Below, piece after piece: positions 47,443-58,600 of a DNA stretch of 64,000 nt. Origin of the DNA: Otatea glauca (Eukaryota; Streptophyta; Magnoliopsida; Poales; Poaceae); assembly GCA_036346275.1 (NCBI GenBank), contig CM070722.1:20917336-20981335 (forward strand), written 5' to 3'. Below the pieces are notes generated by a model. That model was not told where the DNA came from, ran no database searches, and saw nothing but the letters and a program-made list of their open reading frames with translations. Position 1 is the first letter of the stretch. Each line of letters begins with the position of its first letter. Both the position numbers and the translations under genes were made by a program.

Positions 47443-49003
47443 TGTAAGGATCAAGTTGGCCTAGAGGGGGGTGAATAGGCAACTTTATAACTTTTTAACT
47501 ATTACGAAAAACTTTTCTCAATAAAATTAGAAACGGAAGCAATTAGTATAGAAGTCCAGCACAACACTTGTTCAAGAAAAGTTTGTAAGGAAGGGAATTT
47601 CGAATGAGAAACAATAAGAGAATAATAAGCAATGATAAACAAAAACAGGAGAATTCAATGATTTTCCACCGAGGTTCAGAGATCACTCCTACGTCCCCGT
47701 TAGAGCACTTCCTCAGAAGTATTGCTCCACCAAACAGCCAATCTCAATATCTTTTGGTTTTTCACTATCTTGACTCTTTCACTACTCCAGTGAGGTGAGT
47801 CTCAACCTTTCACAGTAATGGTGGCCCTCCACAATCTCTGTTGGATAGGTCGCACCAACAACTTCTCCAACCGTCTAGGAACAGCTAGTTCCAAGAGTAT
47901 TAGACTATCCACAAGCCCTGTCTCTTGGTTCAGTAGCTAGATGCAACCTAAACTTAACTTGGAGCAAGTACTCTAAATGTTCAGAATGAATGTTTGTGAT
48001 TTTCTGAGTTGAAGCTCAAACTCTTGATGAAAATGAAGCTCAGGAATTCTAAAGATCAAGAGTTGTATATGATTTGAATGATGTCAAAGATGGTCAGGAT
48101 ATCAAAGATGTGAATGTGCAAAGCTTTGTGTGTTGTTTGTGAACCCAGGTATTCTATATATAGATCCTGAACAGAGATAACCGTTACACCTGCCATTTGC
48201 CCGTTGGGGGTTGGTAGGATAGATGGGGTAGGTCAACTGCTGCCCCTTTTTATAAGAATTTTAAGGTATATGAGTCATAAGTCAAAGTATACACACAAAC
48301 CGGACCGAAAACTTTGGTCCAGGGTACATAGGATTGGAAAGCATTGTTGTGCTCAGAATGACCCACTTATGCCGGACCGAAAATATTAGTCCGTCGTACA
48401 CATGCATTTGTTTGATTTTGATATCAGAAAGACAATGCTTGTGCCGGACCGAAAAAGTTGGTCCGGCTTACACATGATTTGTTTCTTTTGAGTATCAGCA
48501 GATAGCATTTGCGTCGGACCGAAAAAGTTGGTCCGGTGTACATGGGAAAATGGCTGGTTTTATCTGAGTGAAACATGTTCGCGCTGGACCGGAAAAATTG
48601 GTCCGACGTACACAAGGAATTCTGGTCTGCATCAGACTTTATATTTCTGGTTAAAATAAATTTTAACACAGACTAGAATTTTATTTAGAGTGAAAATATA
48701 ACTTATGCTGGATAAAGCTCTAGATTTTTGAGTGAGAAACATGAGAAGTACTATGCTCCAAGTAATTTTTGTGATTTTGCATATGAACCAAGATTATTTC
48801 TTATGCATAATCCCTCTTAATAGTATGGTGATTTTAGCTATATGACTTGAATCAACTCCCAAGCCAAAACTACTAAAAACACCTTAGCCTTGATCTTCAA
48901 ATATATCTGTTGTCGGTTATCACTAAGTATCCTTTTTAGTCATCAACACCAAAACCTATATGATAAGCATAATTTATACAAATAGGGAGCCTAGATGCTC
49001 TCA
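47443..49003 (-). mobile_element. Solo LTR, Sirevirus-like, with five hairpins
   Basis: 1,561 bp starting TGTAAGGATC and ending GATGCTCTCA, flanked by GGCGC at 47,438-47,442 and 49,004-49,008. The AGAGGGGGGTGAATAGG block 20 bp from its left edge is shared with the Copia-A and Copia-B LTR ends, which orients it to the minus strand. No internal coding region, so it is a solo LTR formed by LTR-LTR recombination. Confidence 0.85.
48300..48606. repeat. Five hairpins in a 70-72 bp periodic array inside the solo LTR
   Basis: Arms GGACC/GGTCC (extended to GCCGGACC/GGTCCGGC in copy 3) with a 9-base A-rich loop. The left arm GGACC starts at 48,302, 48,374, 48,446, 48,516 and 48,586. Each is followed by GTACA or TTACA. 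Copy 2 keeps a shifted 5-bp stem (CGGAC/GTCCG). Confidence 0.9.
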
Positions 49004-49382
49004 GGCGCCCAAAACGCAATCTTTGAAAAACCACGAGATGACCATCGGCATCTAAAGCCATTATATTTGAAAGGTTATATAAATAGCAAGCCGATATCAA
49101 GAATGTTTGTTTTATGGGGGAGCTACCATCAATCTGATGTCGTACACCACATGCAAAAAATTGGGTAAGTCCGATAAAGACTTAATCAAGACTAATATGG
49201 TTCTGAATGACTTCACTGGCGATCCCATGGAAGCCAAAGGCGTTATGGTCACAGAGTTGACTGTTGGCAGTAAAACTTTGCCGACCGTATTTTTCGTCAT
49301 TGACGCCAAAGGCAATTACAACGTGCTGCTTGGTCGGGATTGGATTCATGCCAATTGCTGCATTCCGTCGACCATGCATTAG
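49004..49382 (+). pseudogene. pol: Aspartic protease of Gypsy-A, active-site aspartate lost
   Basis: Continues the polyprotein with NAIFEKPRDDHRHLKPLYL and YINSKPISRMFV, then shifts frame exactly where the catalytic Asp-Gly-Gly/Ala of Tat proteases should be: the codon run reads V-L-W-G in one frame and Y-G-G-A in the other, so the aspartate codon is disrupted by a one-base insertion near 49,112. The rest, 49,107-49,382, is open: MVLNDFTGDPMEAKGVM, KTLPTVFFVIDAKGNYNVLLGRDW (landmarks at residues 30-80) and a stop after PSTMH. Confidence 0.85.
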
Positions 49383-50057
49383 GCGCTTGTCCAATGGAAT
49401 GGAGTTGAAGTTGAAGTTGTCACAACTGATACATCGGCTCATATTGCTATGGCCAGTTCAGATGCGAATTGGCAACACGAAGAGGCTGGATGTATATCAG
49501 GGAAAACGCTGGATGATTGTGACTTTATTTGCGTTAGTAAAACAGGACTTATGCCGATCAGTGTCAAGCCAGGCACGTTTGATCGAGCAAATGAGGTATT
49601 ACGCCGATGGGGACAAAAAAACAATGAATGCCCTACAGGACAAAATGCAAAGTTATCAGCAAGTAACAGATAGCTATGAGGCCATCGAGGATTTCCAAGA
49701 AATCGAAAAGTTGGGCCAAGGCTTCACATCTACCGATCTACTTGAAGAAGTCGATATAGGTAGCGGTGATAGGAAAAGACCAACTTTTATTAGTGCAAAA
49801 TTAGATGTAAAGTATAAAGAAAAGTTGGTCAAAATTCTTAAAGATTATAAGGATTGCATTGCTTGGGAGTATCATGAGATGCCTGGTTTAAGCCGACAAC
49901 TGGTCGAACATCGGTTGCCTATTAAACCAGGATATCGGCCGTTTAAACAGTATCCTAGACGCTTTAATCCAGCCCTGTATAATATTATAAAGGAAGAGAT
50001 AGAACGGTTATTGGAAGCAAAGTTCATTAGGCCTTATCGATGCTGCATCAGGAAATA
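49383..50057 (+). pseudogene. pol: Protease-RT linker and RT N-terminus of Gypsy-A
   Basis: 49,449-49,673 and then 49,600-50,057 in shifted frames. The second includes KLVKILKDYKDCIAWEYHEM, GLSRQLVEHRLPIKPGYRP and FKQYPRRFNPALYNIIKEEI, the entry of the Gypsy RT. It breaks at FIRPYR near 50,040, where about 50 codons of the RT fingers are deleted; the sequence jumps to ASGNKIISFLDGNAGYNQ. Confidence 0.85.
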
Positions 50058-50806
50058 AAATCATAAGTTTTTTAGACGGTAATGCTGGGTATAACCAGAT
50101 ATTCATGGCAGAAGCCGATATACCTAAGACCGCCTTTAGATGGTCTGGTGCAACAGGATTATTTGAATGGACGGTTATGACTTTCGATCTAAAAAATGCC
50201 GGGGCAACTTATCAGCGACCCATGAATCCGATTTTTCATGACTTAATCGGCCATATTGTTGAAATATACATTGATGATGTTATGGTAAAATCTAAAGAAG
50301 ACTTACAACACTTGGCCGATTTAGAAAAGGTCTTCCAGAACATAAGATTACATGGTTTGAAAATAAATCCTTTCAAGTGCGCATTTGGAGTGTCAGCTGG
50401 GCAATTTTTGGGCTTTATGGTACATGAAAGAGGAATCGAAGTTAATCAAGAAAGGGTCAAAGCTATGGCCAAAACAAAGACATCGACATATAAAAATGAA
50501 TTGCAGAAGCTGATTGGTAAGATTAACTATCTCCGACGATTTATTTCAAATCTGTCCTGTCGAATTCGTACGTTTACCCCCCTGCTGAAGTTGAAAGATA
50601 ATCAAGAGTTTGTTTGGGGGGTTGACCAACAAAAGGCTTTTGATGATATCAAGGAATACCTGGCCAATCCTCCGGTTCTGGCCGCGCCACGGAAAGGAAT
50701 TCCTTTTAAGTTATATATATCGTCGGCTGAGGAGGAAACTATCAGAGCTGTTTTGGCACAGGAAGTCAATAGTAAGGAAAGAGTAATCTTTTATTTAAGC
50801 CGATGA
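50058..50806 (+). pseudogene. pol: RT palm, thumb and connection of Gypsy-A
   Basis: Catalytic aspartate in SFLDGNAGYNQ just before the 50,105 ATG, then PKTAFRWSGATGLFEWTVM, and YIDD at residues 55-58 of the 50,105 frame (EIYIDDVMVKS). KCAFGVSAGQFLGFMVHERG marks the thumb, and LKDNQEFVWGVDQQKAFDDI the start of the RT-linked RNase H. A TGA after YLSR ends the frame. All palm aspartates are present, but the upstream deletion removes part of the fingers. Confidence 0.9.
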
Positions 50807-51505
50807 TTATTGGATACTGAGGTCAGGTACCCTTTCGTTGAAAAATTATGTATGTCCTTATATTTTTCTTATACAAAGCTAAGGCATTATATCTTAGCAT
50901 CGGCTTGTAAAGTAATCTGCAAAACCGATGTTATAAAGTATATGTTATCAGCTCCAAGTTTACAAGGTCGACTTGGTAAATGGGCTTATGCCTTAATAGA
51001 GTTCGACGTATCGTATGAATCGGCTAAGGCGGTTAAGGGACAAGTTATAGCCGATTTTATGATAGGACGTGATACCGCTGCCGACCTAGTTTCTGTTGCC
51101 CCTTGGCAATTATTTTTTGATGGGTCGGTATGCCGAGAGGGTGATGGTATTGGTATCGTACTCATATCACCCAAGGGTCATAATTTTGAATTTGCATTTC
51201 GGTTAAATAGCCGATGTTCAAACAATCAGGCGGAATATGAAGCATTGCTCAAAGGTTTACAGTTGTTAGAAAATATCGGAGTAAATACTGTTGAGGCATA
51301 CGACAACTCTATGTTAATTGTACAGCAAGTTAAAGGTGAATACCAATGCCGCGACGAAGTGTTACTTAAGTATTTGGAACAGTGCTTCAGAATTATTGGC
51401 TCATTTATCTCATTTTCTATCGGTCATATCCCTCGTGAATTGAATGAAAGAGCCAATGCACTGGCTCAACAGGCATCTGGGTATAAGGATTTTAGCCGAT
51501 ATTAG
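50807..51505 (+). pseudogene. pol: RNase H remnant plus archaeal-type RNase H of Gypsy-A
   Basis: Residues 1-83 of this 231-codon frame are the C-terminal half of the degenerate RT-linked RNase H (LRHYILASACKVICKTD, LGKWAYALIEFDVSY). Residues 98-225 are a second RNase H of the archaeal-like type that marks Tat elements: D104 in FFDGSVC, E142 in NNQAEYEAL and D165 in AYDNSML are kept. The fourth expected acidic position (normally A-D-A-L-A) is N216 in ERANALA, so metal binding would be impaired. The frame is separated from RT by one stop and from INT by another. Confidence 0.9.
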
Positions 51506-52810
51506 GTGACTGAGCTAGTGAGCAAAGCTGTCATGTGTGCGGATGCTATCGACTGGAGAACGCAGATAAGAGATTACTTGATCGACCCATCTAGGCCGAC
51601 AGAGCGAAAGGTGAGGCAGCAAGCATTAAAGTACGTTGTCTTGGATGATATTTTGTATTACTTGATGATGGAAGGTTTGCTGTTAAGATGCCTTGAAGCC
51701 GAAGAGGCGCAGGTGGCAATGGGTGAAGTACATGAAGGTATTTGCGGATCTCATCAATCGGCTCATAATATGAAATGGATGCTTAGGAGAACGTGATATT
51801 TCTGGCCGACAATGTTAGAATATTGTTTCAGGTATTACGAAGGATGTCAAACTTATCAAAAGTTTGGCAACGTACAGTTAGCACCGGCATCGGCTTTACA
51901 TCCAATTATCAAGCTATGGCCGTTCAGAGGATTGGGGATAGATGTAATCAGCCAAATATTTTCTGCTTCAAGTAAAGGCCATAAGTTCATTTTGGCCATG
52001 ACCGATTATTTCTCTAAGTGCATTGAAGCTATACCGCTCAAAAAGGTTACGAGTGTTGAAGCAATCAGGTTTGTTAATGAACACATTATTCATCGGTTTG
52101 GAATACCACAAACTATCATGACCGATCAAGGTACTGTGTTTATGTCTAATGAATTTCAGAATTATGCGAAAAGCCTAGGGATCAAGTTATTGAATTCATC
52201 CCCATATTACGCTCAGGCTAATGGACAAGCCGAGTCATCTAACAAAACGTTGATTAAGTTGATTAAAAGAAAAATCGATGAGAAACCAAGGAATTGGCAT
52301 TCAACGCTATCGGAGTCACTTTGGGCGTATCGACTAGCTTATCACGGAGCAACAAAGCTTTCTTCTTATCAGTTAGTATATGGCCAAGAAGCCGTTTTAC
52401 CTGTGGAAATTAACATTGATTCTATACGAACAGCTAGACAAAATGGTTTGTCGGCTCAAAATTATAACGATCTAATGATCGATAATTTGGATGAGTTAGC
52501 GGAGTTACGTTTGTCTACACTGGATCGGCTTCAGAAGAATAAGATGAGAGTTGCAAGGGCATACAATAAAAAGGTGGTGCCTAATTCTTTTGATGAAGCC
52601 GATTTGGTTTGGAAAACTATATTAACTATTGGTTCCAAAGATAACCGATTTGGAAAATGGTCGCCTACGTGGGAAGGACCGTATAAAATAAATCGACTAG
52701 TCGATGGAAACTCGTACATACTCGAAACATTAGAAGGATCTATTTTGCCTAAAGCGATTAATGGGAAGTACTTGAAGAAATACTATCCTAGAGTCTGGAT
52801 TGGAGCTTAG
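51506..52810 (+). pseudogene. pol: Integrase of Gypsy-A, core frame open and DDE residues present
   Basis: 51,506-51,796 is the zinc-binding N-terminal domain: EVHEGICGSHQSAHNMKWML supplies the histidines, and a TGA follows. 51,812-52,810 (332 codons) starts with the cysteines CFRYYEGCQTY and contains D44 (GIDVIS), D105 (IMTDQGT) and E141 (NGQAESSNK) with 35 residues between D105 and E141, the standard DD35E core. The tail (NRFGKWSPTWEGPYKINRLV) is the C-terminal DNA-binding domain. Only the zinc domain frame break spoils the enzyme. Confidence 0.9.
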
Positions 52811-52997
52811 TCGACTACAAAAGAATCGCTCTGAAAAGCCAAGTTAACTCGATGCAGTTAATCGGCTAGGAAGAAAGTAAATTGCATGACGAAGTCAAAT
52901 ATAAAATCGGTTAAACAGCCGATTATAAAAGATCAAAGCGTTACAAAAGTATTCCAGGAGACAAACATCCAACAAGGTTTACATCTTAAAGGAAAAA
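52811..52997. other. Short spacer between integrase and the convergent antisense gene
   Basis: The integrase stop and the antisense ORF stop face each other about 190 bp apart. Non-coding, with three GCCGAT/ATCGGC words. Confidence 0.7.
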
Positions 52998-55092
52998 TTA
53001 GCATTGGAGATCAGAGTCTGGGAGTCTTGCACCCAAAGCCGATAAAGCGCCGGCAGCCTTGGCGATCACGCATTGTACTTCGTCGATTATGTGTTCGTCT
53101 TCTTTGGCATCCCCTGGCACCGGTATCACTTTAGCCGATTTCTTTTTCACATTTACTACGGCCATAGCGATGCCAAGTTTTTGCTCCTTGATGCCCGATG
53201 CAGTCTTCTCCATGGTTTGTTGGCTTTCTTGAAGTTGCTTCTCAGTTTTTGCCAACTCTTCCACGAGAAATTTCTTTCTAGCCTCAAGCTTTGACAGGGA
53301 TTCTTTGCTGGTCTTGAGCAGCTGAGCATCAGCATCGAATTTGAGTTTCTTCGCCTTGGCGTCAGCAGCCAGCTCATCCAGAAGCTTCTGATCAACTTTT
53401 TGGGCTTCGCGGCGAGCAATTCTGTCCTAGGCTGCCTCCACTTGTGTTTTCCTCTTGTCCAAATGACAGATGTTGAGGAGTGCTTCCATTGCTTCTGGGG
53501 GCAGGTCGGCTTCAACAGCCGCCATGGCATCTCGGATCGGCTGGTTGTTGGCCAGGATCTCCGATTGTGGCTTCATCACCAGGTCGAAGAGCTTGTCGAG
53601 CAGCTCTTGCATCCCCGGGGCAGAAGTTACTACAGCTGACGCTTCTTTCGACACTTCCAGGATTCTTCTGATTTCTGCGTCGTAGTCGTCCGTGGCCATG
53701 ATCTCTGGGTCATCTAGATCGGACAAAGAAAAACCCAATAGGTTTGTAGAGCCAGAGTAAGAAACCCAATAGGTCACCGGCTATCTCTAAAACAAGGTCA
53801 GCTGCTACAATGTTTCTTACTCTGGCTCTAGGTTGAAGCCGATCAAGGAATTGAAGACAAGGAATAACCTGATCAAAACCCAATTGATAAGCATAGATTG
53901 ACGGATGATAAAACTCATATGATAGCTGAAATGTCCGATTTCTGGTATTAAAGCCGACGTGCAATATGCTAGGAGAAATGAATGTCTTGTAAAGGTCCAG
54001 AGTAGATGAAGGCACCAAAGAACTGTCGGCTTCCAGATGTAAAAATGATGGCCACGGAAAATCTGCTACGCCGCTGTAACTAAAAAAGTCTTGTTGGCCA
54101 AAGTCGTCATTGCTCAATTGAAGAAGAAATGATAAATATTTTCTTGAGCCAATCGGTGTAATCTTTGTCTCATTCCCGGAACACATGATATATCTCTCAC
54201 CATATGATCGGCTAGCTCTAAATTGAGTTATGGCATTTTTCGCAATATCTTCACAAGGAAAAGCTGTATCTTGTGATTCCAATTCAAAAGATTGGTTGAA
54301 CAAGCAGTAAAGCCAGATCTAGATAAACCAAAGAGGGCCACCCACATTGCCGATAAGAAAATTGGTGAAGCCTGTAAACAGACGACTCATATTGTATACA
54401 TCATTTGATAAACTGCTCCTAGCAGCATTTTGCCCAAGGCTAGCCGACGACCTTCCACCAAGCGTTCTGCCATCAACTGATACACTTTCGTTGGCCCAAG
54501 AGAAGCCTCACAAAACAGGAATCTGTCAACCATAAGTTTAAAAGGGCAATGTGCTCTTCATCCGATACTGGCCCATGCATTTTGTTGTTGTTACCGATGC
54601 ACTTGCTCCATCCTTCGCCTTTAGATTGAATCAGCTTATACCTTGGCTTGCCGCTATAAGCCGATATTTGTTCACCGTCCAATCTAAGACAGCAAAGCTG
54701 GGCCATATCTAGAATAGTTAGGCCGACAGGATCGGTGCGGAACATGAAAGCATTGAAGGTATCCGACCAGAAATAGCAGGCCGTGACCACTAAGGGCTCA
54801 TTGGCTTCTGGAACGGCTAAAGAAAGGGGATGCAGTCGGCTATACCCATTTTTTCCCATTCATCCCTTTTTTGGGCCGCTACGCGGATATACCAAGACCT
54901 CCATCCCTTAAGCGTTGTCGGCCAGGCTATAAAGCTTTTATTCCAACCTTCTATGTTGTATCCAGCAGCAGATAGAGGAAGGCGAGAAATTTCTTCATTA
55001 ATAACCGTATCGGCATCTAGGTTTCCTACTGGTCCTAGGTAGAACTGGTCGTTACCATTAGGAATTGGGATGAATACATGGGAAGGATCCAT
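52998..55092 (-). pseudogene. Antisense plant mobile domain (PMD) gene with C-terminal coiled coil, carried by Gypsy-A
   Basis: Reads opposite to gag-pol. ATG at 55,092 opens 91 codons with GWRSWYIRVAAQKRDEWEKMG. Shifted frames follow: 54,473-54,859 has TACYFWSDTFNAFMFRTDP, GLTILDMAQLCCLRLDG and VSDEEHIALLNLWL; 54,340-54,480 has VEGRRLALGKMLLGAVYQMM; near 54,310 NVGGPLWFI is followed by a stop where a glutamine is usual; 53,710-54,303 is the remainder. These are the landmarks of the plant mobile domain (aminotransferase-like family, as in Arabidopsis MAIN and MAIL1). From 53,700 to 52,998 the frames are acidic and Lys/Glu/Leu-rich (KFLVEELAKTEKQLQESQQ), a coiled coil. An antisense ORF between INT and the 3' LTR is known from Grande-type Tat elements. 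Function is unknown; this copy is broken. Confidence 0.85.
53747..53830. repeat. Perfect 19-bp inverted repeat with 46-bp spacer
   Basis: TAGAGCCAGAGTAAGAAAC at 53,747-53,765 and its exact reverse complement at 53,812-53,830. It lies at the end of the PMD part of the antisense gene, where the frame is disrupted. Confidence 0.95.
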
Positions 55093-55433
55093 TCAGGCGA
55101 TCTTGGTAGGAAGCCGATTAGGAGCAGATGATGGTGAGCACTAAGACTTGGTGACTGAAGACAAGAAGTCGATTGTAGACAACTTGAGAGCTTGTGCACG
55201 TGAAGAATGACTATGTGGGGGCCGCATATTTGTAGCACGGTGAAAATTTGAAGCGGCGGGAGATGGATCTCAAAAGACACGAGCAGTTAAAACGCACTAC
55301 ACACATGTCAGAAAATTATGGTGCAATTAAAGCGGCAGTTACTGTATGAGGATTAGCAGTTAGCCAATGGAGAAAAGCCGATGATTTCAATTTTTGAAAG
55401 ATCACAAGTCATCTCTCAAAAATGAGAGGCACA
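55093..55433. other. Non-coding DNA upstream of the antisense gene, ending in the Gypsy-A polypurine tract
   Basis: No frame on either strand. It must hold any promoter of the antisense gene; I see no convincing TATA box. The purine-rich AAAAATGAGAGGCACA at 55,418-55,433 directly abuts the 3' LTR and is the plus-strand primer of Gypsy-A. Confidence 0.65.
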
Positions 55434-55670
55434 TGTTTGCACCAGAATATGGCAGGTATGGTCAAAATCGGCAAGATAAAGTCAACATATAGTAACCAAC
55501 GGACGATTTGGAAAGATTTGAAGGTATTTGGTAATGATAAAGATTTTTAGAAAAAAATATCCGGATTAAGGCCGATGCGGATAATGCTTTGTAACGTGTT
55601 GTAATAGGACACAATCAGCCGACGGATATAAAAGGAGGACGAGGTCGAGCTGCAAAAGAACAACACAACC

Positions 55671-58600
55671 TGTAACACCCTGAAATTTACTCTAATTTAA
55701 ATTTTGGAGTATTTTTTATTTTTGAGAATTTTTTCTAAGAATTTGTTAGAATTTAATTGGATTTATTCATTTTTTACCTTTCTTGAATTTAATTAATTTA
55801 ATTCAAAAGTTTATGCAAAGTTTTACTGGAAATATTTTATTTGAGTTCTAAATGTCTCAAAATATTTTCCAGAATTTTTTGGAAATTTTCCAGTATTTTT
55901 GGCTATTTTCTTGGATTATTTGAATTTTTGAAAATTATTTTAAATGAAAAAGTTTCAAAAACGGACATGAACAGTACTGGGCCGGCACAGCACTGTGCTC
56001 AGCCCGGCCAACATGTCATAACCCTAGCGCCGACAAACCCGAGCCGTCCGATTGAGATCCTGCGGTCTGAGAGATGCCACGTCACGTGCGCGCTGCGAGC
56101 CGTTGATCCGAGGACACGAGGACGCTCAGGATTTCACCACGTCGCTTCGTCCTCGCGAGTTCGTCGGAGCAAACTCCGCCAGCGTTACCGCTTATTCCGC
56201 CGGTGATTGCGCGCACGTCGAGGCGTCTTTATAATCGTCGTTGAGTGCGTCGTGTAGAGCACTTCTCGCCGCTTCTTTTGACTCCTCGCACGCACGCCGG
56301 ACACCCCAGAGACTCCGCAGTAGCTCGCCGTAGTTGCCCTTTCGTTCCGCTGCTGTTTTTGCTTCCTCTTGCCGCCGTCGATGGTCTTCCGTCATCACCG
56401 AGGCCACTGGAGTAACGCCTTTGCTGAGACGCGTCGAACGAGCCATTTCTTCACGCCGAAAAGTCACCGTAGAGCCGTTGTCCGCGTCGTCTTCCTCAGC
56501 TCCGGCAACCTTCGCTTCCTCGCTGCTGTCGACCTCGTCAAACACCACCGACCGCCCGATCTGCATCGCACGATTATGGTACGTCCACGTCGCTGATCTC
56601 CTCGTTTTCCTAGCATTAATCTTGACCGTAGATGTGTAGATGAATGGCTTAGATTAGCTCTAGGGTTGCGCTTTAGTTAGATCTTGACCATTAGATCTAA
56701 ATTGAATGGCGGTGATTAGATTTAGTTTCTGTACTTTGTTTTAGTCTCAACCGTTGGATCGTTAGTGTACGTGTGAGATTGCGCCGCGTAGTAAAGTTGA
56801 GCAGTAAACAGCTCGGGTAACATGGACCATTAGATTTGATCTAAACGATGGTTGTGGGATGAGCTGTGCCACGTGGATCCGTGCCGTTCAGATTTGAACG
56901 TGCGGCGGAGATGACGCCGCGCTCCCACCGAATCGTGTGCAGACGCGTGTGCGCGTTGACCAGAGCGGAGACCAGATCCAACCGTTGCTTTCGGGCGCGC
57001 CGCTGCGATCTTGCCGCGTGGCTGCGCGTGAACCGATTCGTCGCCGAGCGTGCGTGAGATTCAGCCGTTGGATCCGGTAGCCCCGACAGATGCGCGACGT
57101 GTGGAGGCGCAGAACGCGAAGCGTTGCCGAGTCTGCGCGGGATTCCGACCATTGGATCTGGGCAACCGTTCGATGCGCGACGCGTGTCGCGTAGATTTCG
57201 GGGCAGTGCGGTGTGACGTGTGAGATCTGACCATTGATTCAATGAACGGTCCAGATTTTGCCGCGTGGGTGCACTGTTCGGGTGGACCGAGTCCACGGTG
57301 AACACGACACGAGCCGCGGATCGAGCCCATAGACCGAGTCGACGTGGTGGCACCAGAAGGCACCACGTGTTCGCCAACGTCATGCTGACGCAATAAATCG
57401 AGTTTTCAGTAGAAAAATAAATGGTTTAATTCGGAAAATTATATTTTCTGATTTATATTTTATTTTAAACTTTGAAAGGCTATAACTTTTGCATTTTAAC
57501 TCTGATTGAGGTGATTCCAGTCTCTAAAATTTTATAAAATTGTGCTATTTTTAATGCTTAATTTTAATTGAATTTTTGAGGTTATATAGTCTACTATTTT
57601 GGTTGTTTATTGCATATGTTATTTTTACGCGTAGACGCAAATTTACCGGAAAGTTTCGAAGAAGAGTTCATCGCTCAAGATGAAGCTTCGGATCAAGACC
57701 AGCAACTCTTTGAAGGCAAGTGATGCTTTGACCATTTTGATCCCAATTTTTAAATGTATGTTATGTTGAAATTATGCATGCTAATTTATTTAAAATGAAT
57801 TTAAATTAAATTGGGTAATGTAGCTAATCAACCCATATTGTTATTGTCACCATGAAATTATTATCTGTATGCCCAGAAATATTTTTCACCCTAGGATTGA
57901 TTGTATTTGTTGGATAATAATATGATGCCAACACGGGAGGCTAGACCGTGAATAGATGCTTAGCCTTGCAACGATTCATGAATAATCTTTCGAGAAATAC
58001 TACAATATTGACTAATGAAATAATGAATTTATTTTGAAAGTGGTGTGATGATGCGACATGATGAGATTGAAGTACAGAGACCTATGTGGTTCTGTACCAA
58101 TGTTGAGTTATTGCTGGCATGTGTTGCACAATAATCAACGGGGTGGGAAATGATTTAGATTAGGGCAAGTGGCAAGAGCCTTTATGCCAGGTGGGCCTGT
58201 GTGGCAATGGGTTGATGAGTGATGTGAGTCTGTGTGCCACATTGGGCTGTGTGCCACATTGGGCTGTGTGCCACTGTTTAGTGATGGAAGTCTTGCCTTG
58301 GTCAGCTAAGGACTTCACCTTCAAGTCTTTGAACTAAATCAACCGTACAACCACATGTCTGATATAGGACAGACCTAGTTGATTAGGGTTCTAATATCTT
58401 TCCTCTGATACCTCGGGGTGACAGTACACAGAGGTGTATCTGTGTGGGGGAGCGTACCTGTGCTACAGTTTAGTGCCCATCCAACGGTGTTGGCCTGTCC
58501 TATACTTCGGCTCTGTGTGAGGGGAGTGATAGTGATGGCAATACCAGAGAGGTTCATTGGTTAAGGTAGAGGTTCCCGAAAAGCTTTGTTATGGACAATC

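Noticed and set aside
48300..48606. CRISPR-like array of spaced repeats
   Set aside because: The repeats are imperfect hairpins within an LTR of a plant genome, the spacers are related to each other, and there are no cas genes.
56841..57393. 180- and 110-codon minus-strand frames in the 3.7-kb solo LTR
   Set aside because: Arg/Thr/Ser-rich composition frames in a GC-rich LTR block, with no counterpart in related LTRs.
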